Origin: Patescibacteria group bacterium
GTDB taxonomy: Bacteria > Patescibacteriota > Microgenomatia > UBA12405
Length of the DNA: 42,566 nucleotides
Reading direction: 5' to 3'
Assembly (NCBI GenBank): GCA_013387215.1
Contig: WARW01000001.1
Span: 76,735 to 119,300, forward strand
Shown: positions 8,847-16,288 of the stretch, piece by piece
Layout: each line of letters opens with the position of its first letter
Position numbering within the stretch: position 1 is the first letter of the stretch
The notes under the pieces: model-generated
Databases searched by the model: none
What the model was told of the DNA's origin: nothing
What the model saw: only the letters and a program-made list of their open reading frames with translations
Position numbers and translations under genes: made by a program

Positions 8847-9621
8847 ACGATATCCAGCCGCTTTTACTTGTCCCCAAATCAATCTTATACCAATCCTGAA
8901 TTTGTTCTAACAAATTGTATTGTTCTTTTGGTTTAACTTTAGCAATTTCTTTCCCCGAATTATCGGAAGTATCTCTAACTCTCAACCAGCCTGTTTCTGT
9001 CTCTTTGATAGTCACTTTTTTTGTCGTATTAATTGTTGGTGTGCTTTGAACTAAACTAGCCGAATCGGAAGCAGCCACTACTTCTTCTTCTGCCAACGTT
9101 CCATCAATGACTAATTGATATCCATTTATTGCCTTAAGATAGACATTTAAATTTTTCTTACCCGGAGCAGACAGTGTTAATTGCCGATCTCCAGCCACAA
9201 TATTATCAAATCTCAAAGGGGAGTATCCTTTAATTTCATTGTCAATTGATATAGCTGTCTTATCTGGAATTGCGTTCACCATTAATCCAGCATTTTTAGT
9301 GTCTCCGGTTTTTTCTAGATACAAAACATAACCGCCAGAACTCTTATCTTCTTTCCCAAATTCCCAATCTACGACAGTATTTATGTTATTTTGTAATTCC
9401 ACTTTCTTTGACCATTCACTATTGTTTGTTGATAATTTCACCTCCACCACTCCTGGTTTCAAGTTTGTATCTTTATATGGCGTCATTCCTACTTCTTTAT
9501 TATCTACAAACACCTTTGCTGGGGGATAAGAAATTACCTCCAAACCTGATTTTTGAGGGATCAAAGAACATCCGCCCAAAAATAGGGCGCCAAAAATAAT
9601 AAAAAACGATTTCTTATACAT
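8821..9621 (-). CDS. Lipoprotein with two PEGA domains and an SH3b domain
   Basis: 266 residues. The N-terminus is a lipoprotein signal with lipobox LGGC (Cys near residue 18). Two PEGA-type beta domains follow: about 27-70 (YPPAKVFVDNKEVG...TPY) and about 112-165 (IPDKTAISIDNEIKG...SPL). The C-terminal 60 residues form a bacterial SH3 domain (GWLRVRDTSDNSG ... WYKIDL ... GWISSKYA). Such proteins sit on the cell surface and are thought to bind wall or S-layer material. It is convergent with the WecA-like gene. A weak -10 box (TAAACT) lies 9 bases before the ATG. Confidence 0.9.
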   Translation of the reverse strand: MYKKSFFIIFGALFLGGCSLIPQKSGLEVISYPPAKVFVDNKEVGMTPYKDTNLKPGVVEVKLSTNNSEWSKKVELQNNINTVVDWEFGKEDKSSGGYVLYLEKTGDTKNAGLMVNAIPDKTAISIDNEIKGYSPLRFDNIVAGDRQLTLSAPGKKNLNVYLKAINGYQLVIDGTLAEEEVVAASDSASLVQSTPTINTTKKVTIKETETGWLRVRDTSDNSGKEIAKVKPKEQYNLLEQIQDWYKIDLGTSKSGWISSKYASVSE

Positions 9622-9694
9622 CTGTCTACTAGTTTACCTAAATTAATCGAAAAATGTTCACTTTAGATACAAATTGTATTCGTTAATATTACAC

Positions 9695-10321
9695 TTAAAA
9701 CTTTTTAGCTAAACTCCAAATTTTCTCAAACATGCTAATTCTTCTGCTTTGCTTTCCTTTTTTGACAATTTCCAAAACTTCTTCAGGTTTATTTACTAAA
9801 GCCACCACTTTTTGTTCCTTCTTTTCTAAATTTAAATCCCTAGTCATTGTTTCAATTATTTCTTTCCACGATTCTCCCATAAATATTAATGGTTTATGAT
9901 CGCCATAATCAAACTTTGCTAATTCCCAAGTCATCCCCACCTCAGAAACTGTCCCGGTCCCTCCATTAAAAATAACAAATGCATCGGCAATCTCTATTAA
10001 TTTATTTAGTCTAGATGGATAATTTTTGGTCACATATACTTTATCTGCTAAAGCATAATTTTCCTTATCAATTCCCTCGTAATTCTCTGGTTGTTTTTTT
10101 GGATCTAAAACCACTAATTCCACTCTTCCTTGACCTGACTTTGTTCCCAGAGTGCATGCCTGCATTATTCCCGGACCGCCGCCATTTATCATTACAAATC
10201 CATTTTCAGCCAAAATTTTAGCAGTTTCAAATGCTAATTTATAATTTTCATCATTTTTTTTAATGTCTGCATCTCCAAAAAAAGCAATTCGTTTAATAAT
10301 TCTTGTGGTCTTCGTTAACAT
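9695..10321 (-). CDS. LOG family protein (nucleotide phosphoribohydrolase-like)
   Basis: 208 residues with a Rossmann-like LOG fold. The motifs GGGPGIMQA near residue 49 and PSRLNKLIEIADAF...NGGTGTVSE near 100-125 match the PGGxGTxxE active-site signature of lysine-decarboxylase-like LOG proteins, although the first residue of the motif is Asn in place of Pro. The family cleaves nucleoside 5'-monophosphates to base and ribose 5-phosphate. It is the last gene of the rpiB-pgk-gap-rpe-like cluster, where release of ribose 5-phosphate would fit. TATAAA lies 6 bases before the ATG, so it may also have its own leaderless mRNA. Confidence 0.88.
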   Translation of the reverse strand: MLTKTTRIIKRIAFFGDADIKKNDENYKLAFETAKILAENGFVMINGGGPGIMQACTLGTKSGQGRVELVVLDPKKQPENYEGIDKENYALADKVYVTKNYPSRLNKLIEIADAFVIFNGGTGTVSEVGMTWELAKFDYGDHKPLIFMGESWKEIIETMTRDLNLEKKEQKVVALVNKPEEVLEIVKKGKQSRRISMFEKIWSLAKKF

Positions 10322-10337
10322 TTTATATTTATACTTT

Positions 10338-10982
10338 TTAATTATTATTAATTATTTCGTTGAGTTTCAAAATATTATTATTCACATTACCATTAAAAAT
10401 TGTGCTGCCACAATAAGCAATATCAACCCCGATCTTTTTAAGTTCTAAAATATTATTTTCATTTATTCCGCCATCAATTCCAATTCTAAATTTCAAATCT
10501 TTTTCTTTTCTAAATTCTCTAAGTTTTTTTATTTTTTCAAAGATTTTTTCTTCAAATTTTTGATATTCAAAACCAGATTTTCTGGCCATTAATAAGACCA
10601 AATCTGTTTCACTTGGAATATCACCGATTGGAGTGTCAATATCAAAACCAAGGCCGGCTTCTAATCCAGCATCTTTAGTCCTACTTATAAATTCTTCAAT
10701 ATCAGACATCATTTCCACTTGGCCAATAATTCTGGAAGCATATATAAATTCACATTTTTCAATCCATTTAACTGGTTCCTTAACCATCAAATGTATTTCC
10801 CACAAAGTGTTGTCGGTTACTAAGCCGGTCTTGTTTAGAAGCTCTAGTTCAAAAGTTTTTCCGACAGAATATATTCCATCAATAACATCGATTTGAATCC
10901 ATTTAAAATCGTCTTTGCTAAGTCTTATCTTTTCAACTGCTTCGCTAAATTGTTTTTCAATAATTGTTGGAATTATTTGCAT
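10338..10982 (-). CDS. Ribulose-phosphate 3-epimerase-like TIM-barrel protein, altered active site
   Basis: 214 residues, the usual length of ribulose-phosphate 3-epimerase. Recognisable parts are WIQIDVIDG (usual form H-x-D-x-M-D-G), EIHLMVKEP and GIDGGINENN. The metal-binding His of the first motif is Gln here, while both Asp residues and the second His are kept, and the PGFGGQ phosphate loop reads SGFEYQ. It may therefore be a paralogue with another substrate or a divergent epimerase. The neighbours rpiB, pgk and gap support a sugar-phosphate role. The start at 10982 is fixed by a TGTTAGAAT box 6 bases upstream. Confidence 0.8.
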   Translation of the reverse strand: MQIIPTIIEKQFSEAVEKIRLSKDDFKWIQIDVIDGIYSVGKTFELELLNKTGLVTDNTLWEIHLMVKEPVKWIEKCEFIYASRIIGQVEMMSDIEEFISRTKDAGLEAGLGFDIDTPIGDIPSETDLVLLMARKSGFEYQKFEEKIFEKIKKLREFRKEKDLKFRIGIDGGINENNILELKKIGVDIAYCGSTIFNGNVNNNILKLNEIINNN

Positions 10983-10997
10983 CTGCCAATTCTAACA
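10983..10997 (-). promoter_or_regulatory. Extended -10 promoter for the rpe-like gene
   Basis: Minus strand TGTTAGAAT, 6 bases, then ATG at 10982. It lies in the 35-base gap after gap and gives a leaderless mRNA. Confidence 0.7.
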
Positions 10998-11017
10998 TTA
11001 AATTTATATCTAAAATT

Positions 11018-12055
11018 TTATTTAACAATTTCTATTGCATTTTCAATCAATCGGCAGCTGTACCCATACTCATTGTCATACCAAGCACCAATCGACACCA
11101 TGTCGCCGGCAATAACTTTTGTCATTTTTGCATCGATTATACAAGATGCATTATTGCCTATAATATCGGAAGAAACTAATGGTTCATATGTTACTTTTAA
11201 TTTACTTACTAGCTCTGGGCAGATACTTGCTTTTTCAAATATGGAAACTATTTCTTCAACCGTAGTTTTACGGACCATTTTAAAAGTTAAATCAGAATAG
11301 CTGCCGCAGATGACTGGCACTCGGATTGCAGTTCCAGCAAATCTGCCTTTTGCCTCTGGATAAGCTGCAATCACTGCCTCAGCTGCTCCAGTTGAAGTTG
11401 GCACAATATTTATTGCTGCTGCTCTAGCTCGTCGAGGATCTTTGCCATTTCCATCAACAATATTTTGATTGGTCGTATAGGCATGAATGGTTGTCAAAAC
11501 ACCTTCTTGAAACCCAATTTTCTCATCCAAAAGTTTTACAATAGGTGCCACGCAGTTAGTTGTACAAGATCCATTGGAAATTAATTTTTCTCCTTTATAT
11601 TTGTGTTCATTAACGCCCAAAATATAAACTGGAATTTTTGGATCTTTGGCAGGCGCGCTTATAATTACTTTTTTAGCGCCAGCTTTAATGTGAGCCAATG
11701 CTTTGCTGTCAGTAAATGCGCCCGTACATTCTAAAACCACATCAACATCATAAGTTTTCCAAGGAATTTTGCTTGGGTCTTTTTCTCCTAAAACTGGAAT
11801 TTCAATATCGCCAACCACCAGTCTACCTAATTCAGCACTTTTTTTCGGTCCAACCGCTTCAACTTTTAATGGAATTCGGCCATAAACTGAGTCATATTTA
11901 AATTGATTTGCAAAAACTTCTACCTCCAAATCTCCCATTGTATTGATTGCTGCCACTTCCACGTCATATCTTTCTGAAATAATCGCTCTTAAAACTACAC
12001 TTCCAATTCTTCCAAAACCATTAATACCAACTCGAATCTTTTTGTTATTATTCAT
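11018..12055 (-). CDS. gap: Glyceraldehyde-3-phosphate dehydrogenase, type I
   Basis: 345 residues, full length. The N-terminus NGFGRIG binds NAD(P). The catalytic Cys sits in SNGSCTTNCVAP near residue 164, with the partner His in HAYTTNQN, and RRARAAAINIVPTSTGAA follows. The C-terminal SIGAWYDNEYGYSCR is typical. It oxidises glyceraldehyde 3-phosphate to 1,3-bisphosphoglycerate in the cytosol. It sits in a cluster with pgk and rpiB, separated from pgk by a small unknown gene. A TGTAGAAT box 6 bases before the ATG indicates a promoter of its own. Confidence 0.97.
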   Translation of the reverse strand: MNNNKKIRVGINGFGRIGSVVLRAIISERYDVEVAAINTMGDLEVEVFANQFKYDSVYGRIPLKVEAVGPKKSAELGRLVVGDIEIPVLGEKDPSKIPWKTYDVDVVLECTGAFTDSKALAHIKAGAKKVIISAPAKDPKIPVYILGVNEHKYKGEKLISNGSCTTNCVAPIVKLLDEKIGFQEGVLTTIHAYTTNQNIVDGNGKDPRRARAAAINIVPTSTGAAEAVIAAYPEAKGRFAGTAIRVPVICGSYSDLTFKMVRKTTVEEIVSIFEKASICPELVSKLKVTYEPLVSSDIIGNNASCIIDAKMTKVIAGDMVSIGAWYDNEYGYSCRLIENAIEIVK

Positions 12056-12069
12056 AACATCATTCTACA
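12056..12069 (-). promoter_or_regulatory. -10 promoter for leaderless gap mRNA
   Basis: Minus strand TGTAGAAT followed by 6 bases and the gap start codon. It lies just downstream of the terminator-like end of the small gene at 12115-12444. Confidence 0.6.
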
Positions 12070-12114
12070 AAAAGCCAAAAGAAAAAAATAGGATGCGCTT
12101 CCAAAAAAATATGA

Positions 12115-12444
12115 TTAATTAAAATTTATTGAGAAAAATTTTATCTCTCCCATCAATAAATCTTTAAGATCATAATTTTTATTTTTTTCTCTTGTTTCTA
12201 CTCTAATTAATAAAACCTGATCATCTTGATCAATTTTTACGCTATCAGAACAGAAACCAACACACAGACTTATACTCAAATGGGCACACAAAAGTTTCGG
12301 TATTGAATGTTTTGCGGCAACCATATGTTTTTCATTTTTCTTTATCCATTTTTTGACACTTTCCTTGCTCACTTCCACTGGCTTAAATTTTGAAAAATCC
12401 AACTTTGACTCGCCATTGACTTCTTCAAAGATTAAACACTTCAT
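12115..12444 (-). CDS. Small Cys-rich protein of unknown function
   Basis: 109 residues, not recognised. The middle part KLLCAHLSISLCVGFCSD has three of its four Cys residues, so metal binding or disulphide formation is possible. There is no signal peptide or clear membrane segment. It lies between pgk and gap on the same strand. Unlike its neighbours it has a strong Shine-Dalgarno sequence (AAGGAGGG, 6 bases before the ATG) and a leader of about 80 bases. A 12-base inverted repeat brackets it (12087-12098 and 12474-12485), so it reads as an insulated gene inside the sugar cluster. Confidence 0.75.
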   Translation of the reverse strand: MKCLIFEEVNGESKLDFSKFKPVEVSKESVKKWIKKNEKHMVAAKHSIPKLLCAHLSISLCVGFCSDSVKIDQDDQVLLIRVETREKNKNYDLKDLLMGEIKFFSINFN

Positions 12445-12458
12445 ACAAATCCCTCCTT
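12445..12458 (-). promoter_or_regulatory. Strong Shine-Dalgarno sequence of the small gene
   Basis: Minus strand AAGGAGGG (12451-12458), then 6 bases to the ATG at 12444. It is complementary to the 16S 3' end CCTCCTTT seen at 23267-23274. Confidence 0.85.
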
Positions 12459-12531
12459 GCTAAATAAAAAAACGCGCATCCTATTTATTAAAGATCTATC
12501 GGTAATATATGCTATATATATTGCCTGGGCG

Positions 12532-12540
12532 ATTTTACCA
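12532..12540 (-). promoter_or_regulatory. Possible -10 promoter for the small gene
   Basis: Minus strand TGGTAAAAT just after the pgk stop codon. It would give the gene at 12115-12444 a leader of about 80 bases. A second TATATT at 12504-12509 is an alternative. Confidence 0.45.
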
Positions 12541-12546
12541 CACAAC

Positions 12547-13584
12547 TTATTCTTCTGCCCATGCAGGCAAGGTTCCATTGCTTAAAAATTCCAACATTAC
12601 TCCGCCGCCTGAGCAAATAAAATTAATTTTATCTCCTAATTTTAGTTCAACTATTGATGCTGCTGTGTCTCCGCCAGCAATAATTTTATATCCGCTATTT
12701 TTGGAAATTTCTTTTGCTATTTCCTCAGTTCCTTTTCTATTCTCACTAGATTCATAAAATCCCATCGCTCCAGCCCAAATAATAACTTTAGATTTACTTA
12801 TTATTTTCTTGAACTCTAAAATATCTTTATTGCTCAAATCCAAGCCGTCATTTTTTAATTCCGCAATTTTTATTTTTTTATTCTGGCGAAGAGGCGAATT
12901 CTTTTCTATAATTTTTGGCAATTTTCCGCCAATCAAAACATAATCTGCTTTATGTGATAGTTCTTCTAAATACTTTAGTTTATCTTCTTTTGCCCCTCCT
13001 AAAATTATAGTTAATGGTCTTTCTAAATTATCAAAAACTTGGCAAATTTTGTTTGCCTCTTCAATAAAACTTAAGCCGTAAAATGCAAGCATTTCTTTGA
13101 ATAATAAAACCGAGGCGCTTTTTCGGTGAGCCACTGCAAAAGCATCATTGACGAATGCCAAACAATACTTTTTTAAATTATCAAAAAGCTTAGTGTTTCC
13201 TAATTCTTCTTCTTTCCAAAATCTCAAATTTTCTATAAAAATGATTTGATTGTCTTTTAATGCTTTTTCAACTTCATTTTTATTTTTTATATCTTCAACA
13301 AAAATATTTTCTACTAAATTTTCTCCATCTCTTTCTAAAAGTGCCATTAATTCCGCATAAACAATTCTCAAAGATAAACTTTTATCCATCCCTTCTGGTC
13401 GGCCTCTATGGCCTACAACCACAATTTTGTTATTTTTTCTCAAAAGCAATTTAATAGTCGAGATCGATTTTAATAAACGACTGTTATCTAAAACTTTATC
13501 GCCTTCAATCGGCAAGTCTGTGTCTAACCGCAAAATTACTCCAATGTCACTTCCAATTTGTTCAACTGATTTTAGTGGTTTCAT
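12547..13584 (-). CDS. pgk: Phosphoglycerate kinase, short and divergent
   Basis: 345 residues, some 45-55 shorter than the usual length. Recognisable family motifs: GHRGRPEG, ENLRFWKEEE, FVNDAFAVAHRKSAS (hinge), LGGAKEDKL, GGDTAASI and SGGGVMLEFL. The nucleotide-site motif that usually reads W-N-G-P-M-G is WAGAMG here, and the N-terminal R-x-D-x-N-x-P reads RLDTDLP. It transfers phosphate from 1,3-bisphosphoglycerate to ADP. It overlaps the end of rpiB by 23 bases and the two are clearly co-transcribed. Neighbouring gap supports the call; the changes may affect activity. Confidence 0.92.
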   Translation of the reverse strand: MKPLKSVEQIGSDIGVILRLDTDLPIEGDKVLDNSRLLKSISTIKLLLRKNNKIVVVGHRGRPEGMDKSLSLRIVYAELMALLERDGENLVENIFVEDIKNKNEVEKALKDNQIIFIENLRFWKEEELGNTKLFDNLKKYCLAFVNDAFAVAHRKSASVLLFKEMLAFYGLSFIEEANKICQVFDNLERPLTIILGGAKEDKLKYLEELSHKADYVLIGGKLPKIIEKNSPLRQNKKIKIAELKNDGLDLSNKDILEFKKIISKSKVIIWAGAMGFYESSENRKGTEEIAKEISKNSGYKIIAGGDTAASIVELKLGDKINFICSGGGVMLEFLSNGTLPAWAEE

Positions 13585-14020
13585 ATTTATTTATTTTTTG
13601 AATTCTTCTAATATGTTTTTCTGATGATGAAAATATGGTTTCTAAAAATGTTTTGGCAATGTTTATATTGTCGTCTATATTTATTAAATCGGCTGATAAA
13701 CACAGTATATTTGCATCGTCATCTTCTCTTGCTAGTCTAGCTTGTTTTTCTGAAACGCATAAAGCAGCTCTGGCTCCAACTACTTTATTAGCCGCAATGC
13801 AAACACCCACTCCTGAACCGCAGATTAAAATCCCTTTATTTCCATTTGTACTAACAACTTTTTCCGCCAATTCAATTCCAATATCAGCATAATCATCGTC
13901 GGGATCATAACTACTATTACCCAAATCTGTTACATCATAGTTTAAAGCTCTTAAAGCTTCGATCAATGTTTCTTTTGTCTGGTATCCACGATGATCAGAT
14001 CCAACATATATAATACCCAT
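13562..14020 (-). CDS. rpiB: Ribose-5-phosphate isomerase B
   Basis: 152 residues, RpiB/LacAB family. GSDHRGYQTKE at the N-terminus, the catalytic Cys in ICGSGVGVCIAANK near residue 68, then RAALCVSEKQARLAREDDDANILCL. It interconverts ribose 5-phosphate and ribulose 5-phosphate. It is the first gene of the sugar cluster and overlaps pgk by 23 bases. The start at 14020 is supported by TGCTATATT 6 bases upstream and by the usual family N-terminus. Confidence 0.95.
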   Translation of the reverse strand: MGIIYVGSDHRGYQTKETLIEALRALNYDVTDLGNSSYDPDDDYADIGIELAEKVVSTNGNKGILICGSGVGVCIAANKVVGARAALCVSEKQARLAREDDDANILCLSADLINIDDNINIAKTFLETIFSSSEKHIRRIQKINKYETTKIS

Positions 14021-14035
14021 AGCTTAAATATAGCA
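14021..14035 (-). promoter_or_regulatory. Extended -10 promoter for leaderless rpiB mRNA
   Basis: Minus strand TGCTATATT, 6 bases, ATG at 14020. It is identical in box and spacing to the element before 5929. It probably drives rpiB and pgk. Confidence 0.7.
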
Positions 14036-14050
14036 CGCCAAGCCCAAACC

Positions 14051-14743
14051 ATGAACCAGATTGAATTAAATAATATTATTTTTACTTATTCAATTGAAGC
14101 TAAAAAAGTCCGATCCATACGGCTTAAATTAGTTTCACCCACTTCTTTTTCTATTTCCTGTCCTAAATTTACGCCTGAACTAATTATTAAAAAATTTATT
14201 ATTAGCAATGCTGATTGGATCACTAAACATTCGTCAAAAATTCCTAAACCAAAAAATATATTGGATTTAAAATCATTAACTATTTTGGATCGGCAATACC
14301 AATTATTATGTCTTAAAACTCAAAAAGATTCGGTCCTTATTTTTGAATCAGAACAAAAAATTTATGCTAACATTTCAATCTTTTCAGAATCTCATGCTAA
14401 AAAAATTCTAGAAAAAAAACTTCGGATTATGGCCTTAAAATTGATAAAAGGGGAGTTGAGACATTTAAGTAATATGTTCAGTTTTAAATATAACCGGGTG
14501 ACTGTCAGAAATCAAAGTTCTCGTTACGGTTCTTGCTCCAGTCGAGGGAATTTAAATTTTAATTGGCAGATAATCTTTTTCCCAACTGAAAAATTTAGGC
14601 ATATTCTTCTTCACGAGTTAACTCACTTAGAAATAAAAAACCATTCAAAAACTTTTTGGAATCAATTAAGTTTATATGATCCAAATTGCAAACAAAACAA
14701 TCTTTGGCTCAAAAATGAAGGAACTAAACATTTCATTGTTTAA
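14051..14743 (+). CDS. YgjP-type zinc metallohydrolase (M48-related, DUF45)
   Basis: 231 residues from ATG 14051; an upstream GTG/ATG extension would run into the rpiB promoter and is unlikely. The C-terminal half has SSRYGSCSSRGNLNFNW, then the zinc motif HILLHELTHLEIKNHSKTFW with the HExxH-like HELTH and a downstream His. This is the YgjP/WLM-like family, presumed metal-dependent hydrolases or peptidases of unknown substrate. It is divergent from rpiB. An imperfect hairpin (14752-14781) follows it. Confidence 0.87.
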   Translation: MNQIELNNIIFTYSIEAKKVRSIRLKLVSPTSFSISCPKFTPELIIKKFIISNADWITKHSSKIPKPKNILDLKSLTILDRQYQLLCLKTQKDSVLIFESEQKIYANISIFSESHAKKILEKKLRIMALKLIKGELRHLSNMFSFKYNRVTVRNQSSRYGSCSSRGNLNFNWQIIFFPTEKFRHILLHELTHLEIKNHSKTFWNQLSLYDPNCKQNNLWLKNEGTKHFIV

Positions 14744-14751
14744 ACAATAAT

Positions 14752-14781
14752 AAATTAGTAATTATTCTAATTAACTAATTT
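14752..14781 (+). terminator. Imperfect AT-rich hairpin after the YgjP-type gene
   Basis: AAATTAGT pairs with ACTAATTT, with AATTA/TAATT inside. There is no long U-run, so termination is uncertain. The right arm overlaps the presumed -35 box (TTAACT) of the next gene. Confidence 0.35.
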
Positions 14782-14799
14782 GTTCACATTAGATATAAT
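14771..14799 (+). promoter_or_regulatory. Promoter of the HD-GYP gene
   Basis: TTAACT (14771-14776), 17 bases, TATAAT (14794-14799). The TTG at 14800 lies too close to the -10 box to be translated, which supports the ATG at 14836 as start. Confidence 0.6.
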
Positions 14800-14835
14800 T
14801 TGAAATATTTAAGCAATCCCTTTTTTGATAAGCCT

Positions 14836-15549
14836 ATGATCAATCCTGAAAGAATTGATCGTTCCTCTACTTGCGCAGGTGCTGAATTAAAGATGACTGA
14901 GTTATTAAATATGACTAACATTCTAAAAAATTATGATCATTGTCTGATTTCCGCCTTGGAAAAATATGATTTTATTAGCGCTGTTCATTCCGTCAACACT
15001 GGCATCGAAACCACGAATCTCGGCAAAGCACTCCTCAATAGTCCTAATTATCCTTACAAAGACAAAATAGATCTAAATAAACTAAAGATTGCAGGAACAC
15101 TCCATGATATTGGCAAAATCTGTATACCTACAGAAATTTTAACTAGTAAAAACAAATTATCCGAAGCCGAGTTTGCCATTATGCGTCATCATCCTATATA
15201 TTCAGCTAAAATCTTAAAACAATTTTCTCCTGATCCAGATCTTCTTATGGCAGTCCTAGCACATCATGAAAAAATAGATGGTTCTGGTTATCCTAATCAT
15301 TTGAAGAAAAATGAAATCCCTTTAATGGCTCAAATAATTACTATTGCTGATGTTTATGATGCCCTAACTTCTGATAGACCCTATCAAGCTAAAAAGACAC
15401 CTGCGGAATCAATTAGTATCATGAAAAATATGGAAGGTCATTTCAATGATGAAATTTTAAAAATTTTTATTGAATCCAAAAAACCTCTTATATCTCCAGC
15501 TCAATCCCTACTGGACAATGGTCGGACCCAGTCACTTCTGGCATTATAA
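14836..15549 (+). CDS. HD-GYP domain protein (c-di-GMP phosphodiesterase-like)
   Basis: 237 residues from ATG 14836. The HD-GYP domain fills most of the protein: first His in AVHSVNTG, HDIGKICIP, the HHP and HHEKIDGSGYP motifs, and IADVYDALTSDRPYQ. All metal ligands and the GYP motif are present. Family members hydrolyse cyclic di-GMP or other cyclic dinucleotides. No receiver or sensor domain is attached and no GGDEF cyclase is in the window. Its last 62 bases overlap the convergent exonuclease III gene. Confidence 0.9.
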   Translation: MINPERIDRSSTCAGAELKMTELLNMTNILKNYDHCLISALEKYDFISAVHSVNTGIETTNLGKALLNSPNYPYKDKIDLNKLKIAGTLHDIGKICIPTEILTSKNKLSEAEFAIMRHHPIYSAKILKQFSPDPDLLMAVLAHHEKIDGSGYPNHLKKNEIPLMAQIITIADVYDALTSDRPYQAKKTPAESISIMKNMEGHFNDEILKIFIESKKPLISPAQSLLDNGRTQSLLAL

Positions 15550-16258
15550 AAGCCGACTTTACCGAATCCTTTAAATCTTCTGACACAAAAAAGTAGTCAA
15601 TTCTCCAACCCACATTTCTGCTTCTGGAAGCTGTTCTAGCGCTCCACCATGAATAATTATTAGCTTCCTTGTTAAACATTCTAAAAGTATCAATGTATCC
15701 ATTTGAAATTAATTTATCCATCCACTTTCTTTCAATTTCCAAAAAACCAGACACATTTTGGTTTTCTCTAGGGTTTGCTAAATCTATTTCTTTATGAGCC
15801 GTATTAACGTCCCCGCAAAAAATTATTTTTTCTCCGTTTTGGCGTAATTTATTTATATAATCTAAAAAATAATCATAAAATTCCATTTTATAATTGAGTC
15901 TTGCCACGTCTTTTTTTCCGTTAGGAAAATAAACATTTAACAAGGTAAACTCCTTAAATTTAGTCGTAACCACTCGGCCCTCTTTGTCAAAATATTCATT
16001 CCCCATTCCGTTGATAATTTCAATTGGTTTTAGTTTGGTAAATGTGGCCACCCCTGAATATCCAGCTTTTTCAGCTGAGTTCCAATATGAAAAATAATCA
16101 GTTGGTGTTTCCAAACTTGCCGGCACTTGTTCTGCGGTTGCTTTTGTTTCTTGAAAACAATATATCTCCGAATTTTCTTTTTTCATCCAACTCCACAAAC
16201 CTTTTTTTACCACAGCGCGAATTCCGTTTAAGTTCCAGGAAATAATCTTTATCTTCAT
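15488..16258 (-). CDS. xth: Exodeoxyribonuclease III / AP endonuclease
   Basis: 256 residues, full length for the ExoIII/APE1 family. KIISWNLNGIRA at the N-terminus, the metal Glu in FQETKA, GDVNTAHKEIDLANP, and the catalytic end SDHCPVGIELEI. It repairs abasic sites and removes blocked 3' ends. The C-terminal SDHCPVG motif lies within the 62-base overlap with the HD-GYP gene, so this overlap involves conserved sequence of this gene. It is divergent from the SIMPL gene with only 30 bases between start codons. Confidence 0.96.
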   Translation of the reverse strand: MKIKIISWNLNGIRAVVKKGLWSWMKKENSEIYCFQETKATAEQVPASLETPTDYFSYWNSAEKAGYSGVATFTKLKPIEIINGMGNEYFDKEGRVVTTKFKEFTLLNVYFPNGKKDVARLNYKMEFYDYFLDYINKLRQNGEKIIFCGDVNTAHKEIDLANPRENQNVSGFLEIERKWMDKLISNGYIDTFRMFNKEANNYSWWSARTASRSRNVGWRIDYFFVSEDLKDSVKSAFIMPEVTGSDHCPVGIELEI

Positions 16259-16282
16259 AAATTATTTTATCAAGTGTACACT
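16259..16282. promoter_or_regulatory. Paired divergent leaderless promoters, xth and SIMPL gene
   Basis: Minus strand TGATAAAAT (16264-16272) is followed by 5 bases and the xth ATG at 16258. Plus strand TACACT (16277-16282, preceded by TG) is followed by 6 bases and the ATG at 16289. Both fit into a 30-base gap. Confidence 0.6.
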
Positions 16283-16288
16283 TAATTC

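Larger units (their letters stand above)
12087..12485. repeat. 12-base inverted repeat bracketing the small gene
   Basis: AATAGGATGCGC at 12087-12098 and its exact complement GCGCATCCTATT at 12474-12485. In the minus-strand mRNA the first copy lies in the 5' leader and the second just before a U-run at the 3' end, so the two ends could pair. Confidence 0.75.

Noticed and set aside
10893-11300. A 135-codon plus-strand open frame
   Set aside because: It is antisense to gap and the start of the rpe-like gene, both clearly coding, and has no promoter or ribosome site.
12087-12485. A small transposable element bounded by the 12-base inverted repeat
   Set aside because: There is no target-site duplication, no transposase, and the repeat fits a leader/terminator arrangement better.
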